64,000 nucleotides of DNA from JAENWD01 sp963837165 (GCA_963837165.1 CAWIMD010000003.1:1-64000); one strand, 5' to 3'; positions 34,399 to 43,974 are shown, numbered from the stretch's first letter. The notes: generated by a model not told the origin, from the letters alone. Made by a program: numbers and translations.

Positions 34399-35433
34399 CT
34401 ACGGCACGAACTTCTGCACTCTGGCCCCGGTGATGTCGCCGACATAGACGCTACCGTCCGCCGCCACCGCCATGTCGTGAGCGATTTCGAACTGGCCGTC
34501 GTAGTTGCCCCAGCGGCCTACGCGTTCGATCACGCTGCCGTCGGGCCGCAGCGCAACCAGCGCCGACCGATCCGGCGGCGCGTCGGGCTGGTCGCCGCCG
34601 TCGGCGATCAGCACGGTGCCCGCGGGTACAATAACGACGTCGTACGGTCGTCCGATCGCGGCGCCCCTGAACTCGCGAAGATAGCGGCCGCGTGCGTCGA
34701 ACACCTGGACGCGCAGGTTGCTGCGGTCGGCCACGTAGATCCGGCCGGCTTGGTCGATCGCGAGGCCGTGTGGCAGGTCGAATTCGCCCGGGCCGCTGCC
34801 CTTGGTTCCCCATTGCGACAGGAATTGTCCGTCAGGCGAGAACTTCATGACGCGCGTATTGCGGTAGCCGTCGCTGACGAAAAAGCTGCCGTCGGCCGCG
34901 ACCGCGACATCGGTCGGTCGGTTGAAATGAGCACTGTCGTTGCCCGCCTTGCCCTTCTCCCCGAGCGTGAGCAGCAGGCGACCGTCGTGCGAGAACTTGA
35001 AGACCTGCTGCAGGGCGACATCGGTCAGCCAGACGTTATTGTGGTCGTCGACGGTCAGTCCATGTGGCATCGCGAAGCGGTTCGCGCCCCACTCCAGGAC
35101 GATGGCACCCGTGGTGCCGTCGAATACCGTGACGGTGGGCAGAGCGATCGGCGTGGTCGTCAGTACGTCGGAATCCGGCCAGCTTCGGTCGTTGCGGTGA
35201 AAGACGAACACGTTGCCCCGCGCGTCGACGCCGACGCCGGACACTTCGCCGAGTGCCCGACCCTCGGGCAGCTGCGGCCAGCCGTGGACAACGTGGTAGT
35301 GGACGTCCGCACTCGTCTGGCCCGGACCAGCTGGCGCGCCTGATGCGGCGCCACTCGTGGCGCTCGCGCACAGCAGCGCGGCGAGCACATGGGCAGCACC
35401 GGAAATCCTGTTGCGACTCACGTCGATCTCCAT
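34399..35433 (-). CDS. Secreted NHL-repeat propeller, peptidyl-hydroxyglycine lyase-like
   Basis: I chose the ATG at 35433; it precedes an export segment (AAHVLAALLCASATSGAASG). The body has NHL blades: VSGVGVDARGNVFVFHRND, LPHGLAIDQAGRIYVADRSN, RPYDVVIVPAGTVLIADGG and IAHDMAVAADGSVYVGDITG. The order resembles the lyase half of peptidylglycine alpha-amidating enzymes, as in many bacterial NHL proteins annotated that way. Enzymatic activity is not proven by the sequence. Monocistronic in appearance. Confidence 0.8.
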   Translation of the reverse strand: MEIDVSRNRISGAAHVLAALLCASATSGAASGAPAGPGQTSADVHYHVVHGWPQLPEGRALGEVSGVGVDARGNVFVFHRNDRSWPDSDVLTTTPIALPTVTVFDGTTGAIVLEWGANRFAMPHGLTVDDHNNVWLTDVALQQVFKFSHDGRLLLTLGEKGKAGNDSAHFNRPTDVAVAADGSFFVSDGYRNTRVMKFSPDGQFLSQWGTKGSGPGEFDLPHGLAIDQAGRIYVADRSNLRVQVFDARGRYLREFRGAAIGRPYDVVIVPAGTVLIADGGDQPDAPPDRSALVALRPDGSVIERVGRWGNYDGQFEIAHDMAVAADGSVYVGDITGARVQKFVP

Positions 35434-35503
35434 ATGTCCGAATGCGACCACGTGCCATCCGATCGTCTTCCTATTTCCACCATGTCTCCATCAGCCTACT
35501 CCT

Positions 35504-37345
35504 TCACGTCGGCGGTGAACCATCTGCGGCGCGCACCGATGAGACCACGACGCGATCGCGACCTGCCTCCTTGGCCTGGTACATCGCTGTATCCGCAGCA
35601 CTGATCAGACTGTCCATCGTCCTGCCATTCTCCGGGAAGGTCGCCACGCCGAAGGAGGCGGTCATCTGTATGACGGTTGCTCCCAGCGTTATCCGCTTCG
35701 CCTCGAGTTCCGTACGCAATTGCTCGGCGCGTTGATACGCAACCGCAGGCGAGATGTCCGGAAGACACAGTACAACTGCTCGCCGCCGAAGCGGCACACG
35801 ATATCGCCGCCGCGCGCCCGTTGTTTCAACAGCTCGGCAAACACCCGCAATACTTCGTCGCCGGACAAGTGACCGTGTGTGTCGTTGACGAGCTTGAAAT
35901 GATCGAGGTCGCACATCACGATTCCAACCGGCTGGTTGTTGCGCGCCGCGCGGGCCAGTTCGCGATTTATCATTTCGTCGAGATAGCGGCGATTGTAGAG
36001 ACCGGTCAGCGGATCGCGCAAGGCCTGTTCGCGGAGTCGTTCCTGCAATGTCTGTATTTCCGCCTCGGCGAGCTTGCGCTCGGTGATGTCATGAAACGTT
36101 CCGACCATCCTGATGGGCTGCCCGCCGTCCGCTTGCTTCACTTCGGCCTGCGCATGCACATAACGTAGCGTGCCGTCCGGTTGCAGGATGCGGTGCTCCA
36201 GACTGTATGGGTGCTGCCGTTTCAGGGTATCGCGCACGCAGTCGTCCACCGCCTGACGGTCTTTTGGATGCACCGCGTTCAGGAAAGCCTCGTAGCTCGC
36301 GCCGATCTGCTGCGGCGCGTAGCCCAGGATGCTATACACCTCATCCGACCAGTTCAGCGTATTGTTGACTAGATCCCATTCGCAGTTACCGAGATGGGCG
36401 ATGCGCTGTGCTTCCGTAAGAGTGGCGGTTCGCCGGACCACCTCCTGTTCCAGGTGTGCGCGGTGCTGTTCCAGTTCTTCCTGCGTGTCCAGTAGTTGCC
36501 GCACCTTTTCTTCCAATGCCTGGTTCAATGTCAGGATGTTCTCTTCCGCCTGCTTGCGCGCGGTGATGTCGCGCACCGTGCCCTTCAGGAAGAACTGTCC
36601 ATCCGCCTCGATGCGGGTCAGCAGCACTTCGGCGGCAAACGGTTTGCCGTTCAGGCGCTGGTGTTCCCACTCGAAAAAGCTGGACCCCTCGCGCAGAGCG
36701 GTCGCGATCAGCTCCTGCGCCCTCTCGGCCGAGGAGCCTCCGTCGGGTTGCCGGTTCCGGCGACAAGTCCCATGGCCCCAGCACGGTAAAATCGGCGATG
36801 CTGGCGCCGCCGAACATTTGCAGCATCGCCCGGTTGGCATCGGTGAACCGCCACGACGGCGGCCTGATGATCATCAAGGCATCGCGCGAGCTTTCGAACA
36901 ACTGCCGGTATTTCTTCTCGCTTTCGTTTGTCGCCCGTTCTGCCTGCTTGCGGTCGGTGATGTCGCGCACGCGCAACACGGCGCCGAGGATCTGTCCTGC
37001 GGGCCCCCGTAATGGCGCCATGACGGACTCGAAGAGTCGCTCCGTGTCCTCTCCGGGGATGCGGTATGCGACCTCCCTGGGCCCGACGCTTTTCCCTTTC
37101 AGGCCTTCCCTGATCCTGGCGCCCTCGCCCGTTTCCTTCATGAACGGGATCTCGGCCAGGTCGCGTCCGATTTCCTGTCCCCGGCTCCTTCCGCACATCT
37201 GCTCCATGAGCAGATTCCATTCCGTGATCCGGAGATTGAGGTCGACGGCGAGCACGCCATCCGGGCTCGATCTGATCAGCGTCCTGGCGTATTCGAGCGC
37301 CTGCGCAAGTCTCGGACCTTCAGTGCCCGTGACCCTATCGGTCAT
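35504..37345 (-). CDS. PAS-PAS-PAS-GGDEF diguanylate cyclase-type protein, two frameshifts
   Basis: AAGGAG upstream supports the ATG at 37345. Three PAS modules follow (ARTLIRSSPDGVLAVDLNLR; FESSRDALMIIRPPSWRFTD; WSDEVYSILGYAPQQIG), with PAC segments such as LRVRDITDRKQAERA and GTFHDITERKLAEAE. The GGDEF domain begins LREQALRDPLTGLYNRRYLD. The signature is FGGEQ, followed by an indel near 35765 that hides the expected F. Another indel lies near 36740. The glutamine in place of the usual glutamate at the fourth signature position may change activity. Probably a c-di-GMP synthase controlled by a sensed signal. Confidence 0.8.
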
Positions 37346-37564
37346 TCGATACACTCCTTCCGCCATTCCAGCGCTTCGTCTTCTGAAGAGCGGGGTCGGC
37401 ACGTGCGGATGGCTGAGGCCGAGGCAGAAGGTCGCCAATACCCGGCGACAGGACGGCTGACGACGAGGGCACATGCGCTGGCGGCATTCGCGTCCTCTTC
37501 TCTCGCATGACATGTGCGTGCTTCGCCGGTAACGGCCTTCAGGCAGGCAGACACGGAGTCCTTG

Positions 37565-39173
37565 TCATCTTCCAGCGTCCTTGGGATAGCCCCCTCCCCT
37601 CCGGCCGCGTCTCGACCGCGCCGCGTGCAGGATGCGGAAGATGCCGAGTGGACCGAGCAGGTGGGCGGCCGTGAGGAGCCCCCCGGAGAGGGCTCCGACG
37701 ATGCCGTGAGCGGCGATGTCGGAGCCAGTCAGGTACAGGTTCCGGATCGGGGTGCGCGGGCCGGGCCAGGCGCTGCGGAACCGCTCGGGCGTCCAGGGCA
37801 GGGCATAGATCTGCCCGCCCCGGTGGCCGGCCATGCTCTCGACGGTCAGCGGCGTCGAGAGCTCGTGATACTCGACCAGGTTGCGGAAGCCGGGCGAGCG
37901 GCGCTCGACAAGATCGAGGAGCGCCTGGGCGATGCGCTCCTTGAGCGCCTCGTACTCGTCGCCGCGCCGCTTCCACTCGGTACCGCTCCAGGCGGCGAAG
38001 AGCTCGTGGTCGAGGAAGGCGATGATCTCAGCGGTCGGCTTCTGCGCCAGTGGGTCCTTGAGCGACGGGAAAGAGAGGTACGCCATGGTGGCGCGGCCAT
38101 CGACGATCTCGTCGGCGCGATCGACCAGCGCGTCGTGATCCCACTCCTCGTAGATCCAGTGATTCTCGCCGCGGAAGCCGAGCTGCTCAGCGCTCTCATT
38201 GAGGCCGAGGTAGAGGGCCACGCAGCTTGGCCCGGGCGGCAGCGCCGCGAGAGCGCGCACAAGCGGATCGTCCGGCGGCTGGGCGAGCAGATCGACCAGG
38301 GTCGCCCGCGCCCCGACGTCGGAGACGACGACCGGTGCCCGGATCTCAATCTCCTCGCGGCGCTTGCCCAGCCCGGCCTCGACCCGCACGCCGACCGCGC
38401 GGCCGTCCTCGACCAGGATCTCGGTCACCCGATGGTACTTACGCATCTCGCCGCCGCCCGCCTGGACAATCTGCGCGACCGCTGCGGGGATCGTCGCTCC
38501 GCCCCCGTGCGGGTACCAGCCGCCACGCAGGAAGTGCCAGACGACAACGGCGTGGATTGCGAAGGCCGAGGTCGCGGGTGGCAGGCCGTAGGTGCCCCAC
38601 TGGGAGGCGAGGAGCGCGCGCAGACGCGGCTCTCGGATCAGGGCCTCGAGGCGCTCACCGGTCGTCGAGAGGGCGACCGCGCGCCACCGGGAATTGCTCC
38701 TTCCGAGGCACCACGCGATCGGCCCTGGTGCGACCTTGCGTGCACACTCGCGGAAGAACCAGCGATTGACGGCGTCGACCTCCCGGAAGTAGGCGTGCAG
38801 TCCCTCTTCTTCCTGCGGGAACGCGCGGATCAGCGCCTCGAGGTACTCTTCGCGGGCGCTCGGTACCTCGAACCGCATCCCGGGATAGTCGAAGACCTCG
38901 AACGGCGACGGCATCGCCTGCCACTTCACCGCGCCGCCGACGACGAGATCGAACAGCCGGCTGGTCAGCGATCCCGGGCTCAGTCGCCCGAGATAGTGAA
39001 GCCCCACATCCCAATGAAACGTCTTTCTCCGGAACGCATGGGTAAAGCCCCCGAGCTGGAAGTGCCGCTCGAGCACCAGCACTCGTCGGCGCCCGATCTG
39101 CGAGAGCAGGCTCGCCAGGGCCATTCCCCCGATGCCCGACCCGACGATGAGGACGTCCCACTCGTGCTGCCGT
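37565..39173 (-). CDS. FAD-dependent oxidoreductase, phytoene desaturase/retinol saturase-like, N-terminus at repeat
   Basis: The Rossmann dinucleotide motif DVLIVGSGIGGMALASLLSQ is followed by VLVLERHFQLGGFTHAF. The C-terminal FAD block is NLYLTGSDIAAHGIVGALSG. These fit the CrtI/all-trans-retinol 13,14-reductase family (~520-540 residues), and the body is full length and unbroken. The left edge of repeat copy 5 lies at ~39174, only ~6 codons before the Rossmann strand, so the native start codon is lost and the frame runs into the repeat. No carotenoid genes are nearby. Confidence 0.8.
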
Positions 39174-39243
39174 CTGTACCTGGCGGCAGGCCGGGGCCGC
39201 ATAACGGGCATTCCGTCAACCAAGGGCCCGAAAACCCCGTTAA
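39174..39243 (+). repeat. Right-end repeat copy 5 (core form, split by IS701)
   Basis: CTGTACCTGGCGGCAGGCCG to ACCCCGTTAA is the left part. The remaining right end TTAATGGTTCCTATCCTC lies at 40562-40579, after the IS701 insertion. Removing the IS and one TTAA restores the family consensus exactly. Confidence 0.92.
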
Positions 39244-40561
39244 CACTACATTGTCAGGTTCAGCAGGCTGAGCTGAGCGAATTCGCTTGTACTCGCCTCG
39301 GGCGTTCGGTACGCTGCGGGGGTGACGACGGGGCCCGCGCGCGCGCTGCTGCGACGACTGGGCCAGTTCCTCGATCAGTTCAGTGCGTGTTTCAATCGGC
39401 AGCCGCAGCGGGACGCGGCCACCCAGTACATCGACGGGCTCTTCGGCGACAGCGAGCGGAAGTCGATGCAGGCCATGCACGGGTGCCTGGGCGACGCGCG
39501 CGACTATCAAGCCCTGCAGCACTTCATCACGCACTCGCCGTGGGACGCCGCGCGCGTCTGGGCGCAGCTGCGCGCGAGCGTGCCGATCCGGACCGGCATC
39601 CTGGCCCTCGACGACACCGGGTTCCCCAAGCAGGGCACGCAGTCGCCGGGCGTGCAGCGGCAATACTGCGGCGCGCTCGGTAAGATCGGCAACTGCCAGG
39701 TGGCGGTGTCGAGTGCGTTGATTGCCGACGGGCGCACGTGGCCGTTGGCCTTCGAGCTCTATCTCCCCACGTCCTGGACGGACGACCCGGGGCGATGCGC
39801 GGCTGCCGGCATCCCGCCGACCGTGCGGTTCCGCGAGAAATGGCGCATCGCCCTGGCGCAGATTCGGACCGTCCTGCAGGCCGGGTTCACGATCACCGGC
39901 GTCGTCGTCGATGCCGACTACGGCGCGAACGCGGCGTTCCGCGCGGGGGTGGAACGCCTCGGTCTCGCCTACGGCGTCGCGATTCGGGGCGAGGCGGTGT
40001 TCACCGTGCCGGGCGTGGCCGGGCCGCTCTCCGCGATCGCCCTCGCCGAGTCGGCCCCCGACGACGCCTGGGAGACCGTGACCTGGGGCACGGGCACCGC
40101 GGGTCCGCTCACCGCCCAGTTCTGTGCGCTGCGGGTGCGTCCCACGGACGGACGGGGCGATCGCTGGCTGCTGTGCGAGCGCTCCGCGAGCGACGAGCGG
40201 AAGTACTACCTCGTGCACCTCGCTGCGACGAGTCCGCTCGTCGATCTGGTCGCGCTCGCCCGCAGTCGCTGGCCGATCGAACAGCAGTATCGCGAGCTCA
40301 AGGACGACCTCGGACTCGATCATTTCGAAGGGCGCACCTATCAGGGCTGGACGCATCACGTCGTGCTCACGGCCGTGGCGTTCGCCTTCCTGCAGATCGA
40401 ACGAGCACGCCCCGACGACGGCCCGCGACCCACGCTGCCGATCGTGCGCGGCTGGGTCCGCGAGATCATGGGCCTGCTCTACGTGCTGCACAATCGGCGG
40501 CTGCTCGCCATGCTCGACAGCTTCCGCCGAAACGCACCCCTGCGAAGGTGACAATGTAGTG
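39244..40561 (+). mobile_element. IS701-family element copy 2 (1318 bp) with TTAA target duplication
   Basis: Terminal inverted repeats CACTACATTGTCA and TGACAATGTAGTG are perfect over 13 bp. TTAA is duplicated at 39240-39243 and 40562-40565, matching the YTAR 4-bp target habit known for IS701. The transposase frame is intact, so this copy may be active. Confidence 0.95.
39322..40551 (+). CDS. IS701-family transposase, intact (409 aa)
   Basis: It is translated from the GTG at 39322. The DDE motifs are LALDDTGFPKQGTQSPGVQR, VVVDADYGANAAFRAGVER and RSRWPIEQQYRELKDDLGLD. The C-terminus PIVRGWVREIMGLLYVLHNR is complete, unlike copy 1. The two copies are closely similar over ~360 residues but differ at many positions, so they are not recent duplicates of each other. 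Confidence 0.93.
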   Translation: MTTGPARALLRRLGQFLDQFSACFNRQPQRDAATQYIDGLFGDSERKSMQAMHGCLGDARDYQALQHFITHSPWDAARVWAQLRASVPIRTGILALDDTGFPKQGTQSPGVQRQYCGALGKIGNCQVAVSSALIADGRTWPLAFELYLPTSWTDDPGRCAAAGIPPTVRFREKWRIALAQIRTVLQAGFTITGVVVDADYGANAAFRAGVERLGLAYGVAIRGEAVFTVPGVAGPLSAIALAESAPDDAWETVTWGTGTAGPLTAQFCALRVRPTDGRGDRWLLCERSASDERKYYLVHLAATSPLVDLVALARSRWPIEQQYRELKDDLGLDHFEGRTYQGWTHHVVLTAVAFAFLQIERARPDDGPRPTLPIVRGWVREIMGLLYVLHNRRLLAMLDSFRRNAPLRR

Positions 40562-40637
40562 TTAATGGTTCCTATCCTCCTTCACGTGTTTCTGTGTGCA
40601 GCGGCGTTCAGGGCGTTTCACCGAATTTCGCCGTTTC

Positions 40638-40686
40638 GTGACTGAAAATCATAGTGTCGGCAGTTCGATTCTGCCCCTCGGCACCA
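40638..40686 (+). other. 3' half of a tRNA-Phe (integration-site remnant)
   Basis: The sequence reads CTGAAAA (anticodon loop with GAA), TCATA, GTGTC (variable loop typical of tRNA-Phe), T-arm GGCAG-TTCGATT-CTGCC, acceptor CCTCGGC, A and CCA, all at exact tRNA spacing. The expected 5' half (GCCGAGG plus D-arm) is absent; upstream is unrelated DNA. This is what tyrosine-recombinase integration into a tRNA gene leaves at one attachment end. Confidence 0.75.
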
Positions 40687-40966
40687 CCCAATCCTCAGAC
40701 TGCCCGCTAACTCTCCTGTATCGATCGCGTATGAGCGCGCCACGGAATGGTCCGCCCAGGGCGACGCTGATGTAGCACACGTCAAAGAAGCCAGCAGTCA
40801 GTGGGAACACGCTCCAGAGCATCGAGAGCACGCCCAGCACGCGATGCCGGAAGACAACGCCGACGATGAGGAACGTTGCGCCGGCCACCACGCGGAAGGT
40901 ACGTCCCCGCGGACTATTGAGGAAATTCGAGAACCGCGAACGATTGAAGGCCTCGTGCCAAGTCAT
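40649..40966 (-). CDS. Small inner-membrane protein, DUF2892/YgaP-like
   Basis: About 90 residues with two hydrophobic helices (FRVVAGATFLIVGVVFRHRV; SMLWSVFPLTAGFFDVCYIS), followed by GGPFRGALIRDRYRR. The helix pattern and the PLTAGFFDVC segment fit DUF2892 proteins, which often accompany rhodanese domains. The end (RGRIELPTL) is only the antisense reading of the tRNA-Phe half, so the true C-terminus was probably elsewhere before the junction formed. Confidence 0.65.
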   Translation of the reverse strand: MTWHEAFNRSRFSNFLNSPRGRTFRVVAGATFLIVGVVFRHRVLGVLSMLWSVFPLTAGFFDVCYISVALGGPFRGALIRDRYRRVSGQSEDWVVPRGRIELPTL

Positions 40967-41063
40967 GAACGTTTCCAGTTCGCAGGAATCACGCGGGCAG
41001 ACCGTCGAAATCGTCTTTGGTTCACGTCACGCCACATCTCGCACGTTTTGCTGGCCGAACAGC

Positions 41064-41279
41064 CTATTGAACACCATCTTGCGTGTCCGTTGACTTTCGG
41101 CCCACGTAGTAAAAAACAATGCCACCGATCAAGCCAATGCAGGTACCGACCACAAGGCCTGCGGCAATGCCGATGCCGACACCGACGCCTGTGAAAGCGG
41201 CGCCGACTACTGTTCCAAACGTGAGTCCCAGTCCCGCGCCGAGGCTGAGGCCCCACGCGACTGCCTGCGATCTGGCCAT
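41064..41279 (-). CDS. Glycine-rich small membrane protein (71 aa)
   Basis: GGAG seven bases before the ATG at 41279 supports the start. Two glycine-zipper-like helices (VAWGLSLGAGLGLTFGTVVG; VGIGIAAGLVVGTCIGLIGG) are followed by a soluble tail. Such proteins are often annotated as glycine-zipper or bacteriocin-like without known function. Lower GC than neighbours. Confidence 0.6.
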   Translation of the reverse strand: MARSQAVAWGLSLGAGLGLTFGTVVGAAFTGVGVGIGIAAGLVVGTCIGLIGGIVFYYVGRKSTDTQDGVQ

Positions 41280-41400
41280 CTGAATTCTCCGAAAGACGAA
41301 AACGGTGTGGCCGGATAACGATCGCGGCTCACACAAAGCGGCGTGATAAGACTGTCGATGGATCCCGACCCCGCCCGGCGCTGGCGGGTGCCGCCGCCTG

Positions 41401-41510
41401 TCAGGCGGCCGACCCTCCCGAGTTGGCAATCCGTGCGTTGATGACGTGCTGCAAGTAAAAGATGCCGAAGAAGAAGGTCATCAGGCCTGACAGTGTCGCC
41501 GAATCACGCA
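41401..41510 (-). pseudogene. C-terminal fragment of an unidentified membrane protein
   Basis: The frame reads SGLMTFFFGIFYLQHVINAR then IANSGGSAA and a stop. It looks like the last helix of a small membrane protein, but the upstream part is missing. Confidence 0.35.
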
Positions 41511-41599
41511 GGATGCAAGTCATATCAACGCGCCGCTTCAGCCACGGCGGCTCACGATCGCGCCGATCGCCGTCGGCTGCAAGCGGATGTCAGGTGGTG

Positions 41600-42067
41600 T
41601 CATGCCTTGCCGTCCGTGAAGAGCATGTCTGCATGCGGACTCTCGGCGCGGGTTCTGAGCGCGTCATTGAACGCATGGTGACTGCGCTCCACCGGCGCTC
41701 CCATGAACACTGCGAAGACAGGTGCCAGCAGCCCGTGGATGTCCTCCACGTGCATGACACTGACGCGACCGGGTGCAACCGGCCGAATCTCAAACCTCCG
41801 AAGGCCCTCGAAGACCCAGGGAGCCACGACGTGGCCACGCCACGTCAGCAAATGGCCAGGTCGCACCTCTTCCACCGTTGCGACAAGATCCATGGCTGGC
41901 CTGCCGGGCAGAGCCAGATGCAAGGCGATCTTCTTGTGTGGCTCGATCGCACCACTCGCCCGCGGAATCTGGGGGTTCCAGGCACAGTACTGGTCGAGAT
42001 CGGTCAGCACCTGCCACACTATCTCCGCCGACGCGTTGACATCCAAGGTCGTCTGGTAAACGGGCAT
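41600..42067 (-). CDS. SRPBCC (START/Bet v1-like) family protein (155 aa)
   Basis: The ATG at 42067 opens with VYQTTLDVNASAEIVWQVLT, the classic first strand and helix of SRPBCC ligand-binding proteins. WNPQIPRASGAIEPHKKIAL, GHLLTWRGHVVAPWVFEGLR and VMHVEDIHGLLAPVF follow. Length and strand order are typical for the 'SRPBCC domain-containing' group that binds hydrophobic ligands. It shares an open frame with the upstream TPR remnant, with no stop between them, which may reflect a lost stop or an indel. Confidence 0.8.
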   Translation of the reverse strand: MPVYQTTLDVNASAEIVWQVLTDLDQYCAWNPQIPRASGAIEPHKKIALHLALPGRPAMDLVATVEEVRPGHLLTWRGHVVAPWVFEGLRRFEIRPVAPGRVSVMHVEDIHGLLAPVFAVFMGAPVERSHHAFNDALRTRAESPHADMLFTDGKA

Positions 42068-42540
42068 GCGAGCGGCACCTCCATTTGTCCGCCTGACGTC
42101 CGCGTTTCGGCCGCCGGCGGCTCCTGATCGCGCCAACGTCGGCGCCGAGCGGCGCGCCTCGGTGACACCCTCCCGCAGCTTCAGCGCCGCATACAGATCT
42201 CGTGCCTCTGTCCAGAGAGCCCTGGCCTGATCGGCCCTTCCTGGACCTTCGTGCACGATGGCAAATGGCCGGAGCGTGTTCGCCAGATCGAGGGGTCGCA
42301 TACGTTGCTGACCTCGATAGATCGTGAGCGCTTCCCGGCAACAGGGTTCGGCAAGATCCAGTCGACCGGCGTCCTGATGAATATTCCCGAGCTGCCGGAC
42401 TGTGTGCGCCAATTGAAGAGCGTCATTCTCGGTGCGGCACATCGCCACGGCTTCTTCATGAAACTGCCTCGCCGCCTCGCCCTTGCCGAGATCTCGCTCG
42501 ATCTGCCCAAGGCCCTGGAGTGCACTCACGAGATCCAGAG
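42068..42540 (-). pseudogene. Tetratricopeptide-repeat protein, C-terminal part
   Basis: TPR units SALQGLGQIERDLGKGEAAR, LAHTVRQLGNIHQDAGRLDL and ARALWTEARDLYAALKLREG are seen. The frame runs straight into the SRPBCC gene, and the start is lost or frame-shifted near 42540. The normal gene would be a sel1/ATPase-associated or adenylate-cyclase-like TPR protein, but the rest is gone. Confidence 0.6.
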
Positions 42541-42610
42541 GAGCGCCCGCTTGCCGTCAGACCTGGACGGGCCTTGTCCGCTTCATCTCCTTGTTGGCCG
42601 GCGCGCTCCT

Positions 42611-43288
42611 TCAGTTCAGCTGCGGAACCTCCATCTCTTGCTCGTGTCGTTTGGCCAACGACTTGGGGTCGAAGGTCACCAGGACGAGCCGGCGGTTCCG
42701 CTCGAACAAAACGGCAACATCGTCGTGAAGTAGGGTGGCGGCGTGCATTGTCCGAACGCCATCGGCGACCTCGACGACGGTCTTACCGGAGGGATCGAAC
42801 AGCAGCAGCCTGCCGGCCGTTGCCTCAAGGTCAGGACGGCGCGTCTTTACGAGAACAGCAGTTGCCACCGTGCTGTTTGTCTTGGGCTCATCCTCATGTT
42901 TCACGACGTCGGAGTTCTCGGCAATCACGTGATAATGATCCGACAGCAGCCATCGAGCCGCCGTCTCACCGGGCTCGATAAAGAGGATGTTGCGTGTCTC
43001 GCTGTAACCGCCGCTGCTGAAGCCTGCGCCGGAACGATAGACAACAAGGTCGGCACGCATCATGGTGCTGCCCTGGACCAAAGTCGCACGGCCGAGCACG
43101 AGATTCAAGTCGTCACCACCAGCCGCGACCACGGCCCCTGCCGTGGCTTCGTGCCGCCAGGCAGAGCGTGCGCCCAGCTCAGTCACTAGCAGGACGCCGA
43201 CGGCAAAGGTGATGGCGCCGGCAGCAACGAAGATGAGGATTGCATTGAGACGCCATACCCAACGGAAGAACCTGGTTGACTTCCTCAT
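42611..43288 (-). CDS. Membrane-anchored protein of unknown function (225 aa)
   Basis: I chose the ATG at 43288: a basic stretch (MRKSTRFFRWVWR) precedes one membrane helix (LNAILIFVAAGAITFAVGVL). The rest is a periplasmic beta-rich domain with NLVLGRATLVQGSTMMRADL, SETRNILFIEPGETAARWLL and LLFDPSGKTVVEVADGVRTM. It resembles small proteobacterial proteins of similar layout that are known only as hypotheticals. It is ~70 bp upstream of the TPR remnant. Confidence 0.65.
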   Translation of the reverse strand: MRKSTRFFRWVWRLNAILIFVAAGAITFAVGVLLVTELGARSAWRHEATAGAVVAAGGDDLNLVLGRATLVQGSTMMRADLVVYRSGAGFSSGGYSETRNILFIEPGETAARWLLSDHYHVIAENSDVVKHEDEPKTNSTVATAVLVKTRRPDLEATAGRLLLFDPSGKTVVEVADGVRTMHAATLLHDDVAVLFERNRRLVLVTFDPKSLAKRHEQEMEVPQLN

Positions 43289-43803
43289 GTCGCGACAGCC
43301 CTCTCCGCTCACTCGGCAAGTCGGTCCAACTGCTGAGTGTGCTGACCAGACGAGCCCGGCGGCCCTCCGCAAACGCTGGTGAGCATATCCAGGGGCGGGC
43401 TACGCGGCCAATCCGGCGCTAACCGACTGACCGGGCGCATCCTAGCACTGGTCGATATCCGTCACCAGTGACCCGCCGGGCGTGACCCGCCGGGCGTGTA
43501 AGGCTGCGGCGCCGGTCAGCCTGGTCCCCGACGCGGCCACAGGGTGTTGACGACCGGGCATATGTGGCTGCCGACAAGGATCACCGGCCCATGCTCGTGA
43601 GCAAGCCCCGTCGCCGGCCGTGACGGCAAACTGAGCCACCAGTCGCTCCTTCAGGGTCGGCCCGACCGAGTCCAGGATGCTCCGCGCGGTCGGCACCGCA
43701 GCCCTGATGGTGTGGCACTGGACCTGGGCCGACCGTTCGGGCGCAGGGCCCGGGCGCCGCGGACGCCTTCCTGCGATTCGCCGCCGCCAACGGCGTGGTC
43801 TCG
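43289..43803. other. Gene-free or degraded stretch before repeat copy 6
   Basis: Both strands have open frames here, but none reads as a recognisable protein. A plus-strand segment ending DAFLRFAAANGVVSA just before the repeat could be a gene tail, and I cannot identify it. A direct duplication, CGGGCGTGACCCGC, is seen near 43475. Confidence 0.4.
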
Positions 43804-43887
43804 GCTGTACTGGCGGCAGGCCGGGGCCGCATAACGGGCATTCCGTCAACCAAGGGCCCGAAAACCCCGTTAATGGTTCCTATCCTC
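43804..43887 (+). repeat. Right-end repeat copy 6 (core form)
   Basis: It runs from GCTGTACTGGCGGCAGGCCG to TGGTTCCTATCCTC with the consensus GGGCCCGAAAA. Its right edge is followed by a toxin-antitoxin region. Confidence 0.92.
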
Positions 43888-43974
43888 TCCCTGTTCCCCT
43901 GCGGGAATACCGTCGGCGTTCCCTCATCTGCGCGCGGATAGAACCTGTCCGTTCGACTGTTGGCGAGGTGTTCC

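Noticed and set aside
37565..39173. Carotenoid biosynthetic cluster
   Set aside because: Only one desaturase-like gene is present, without phytoene synthase or cyclase genes, and its start is cut by a repeat.
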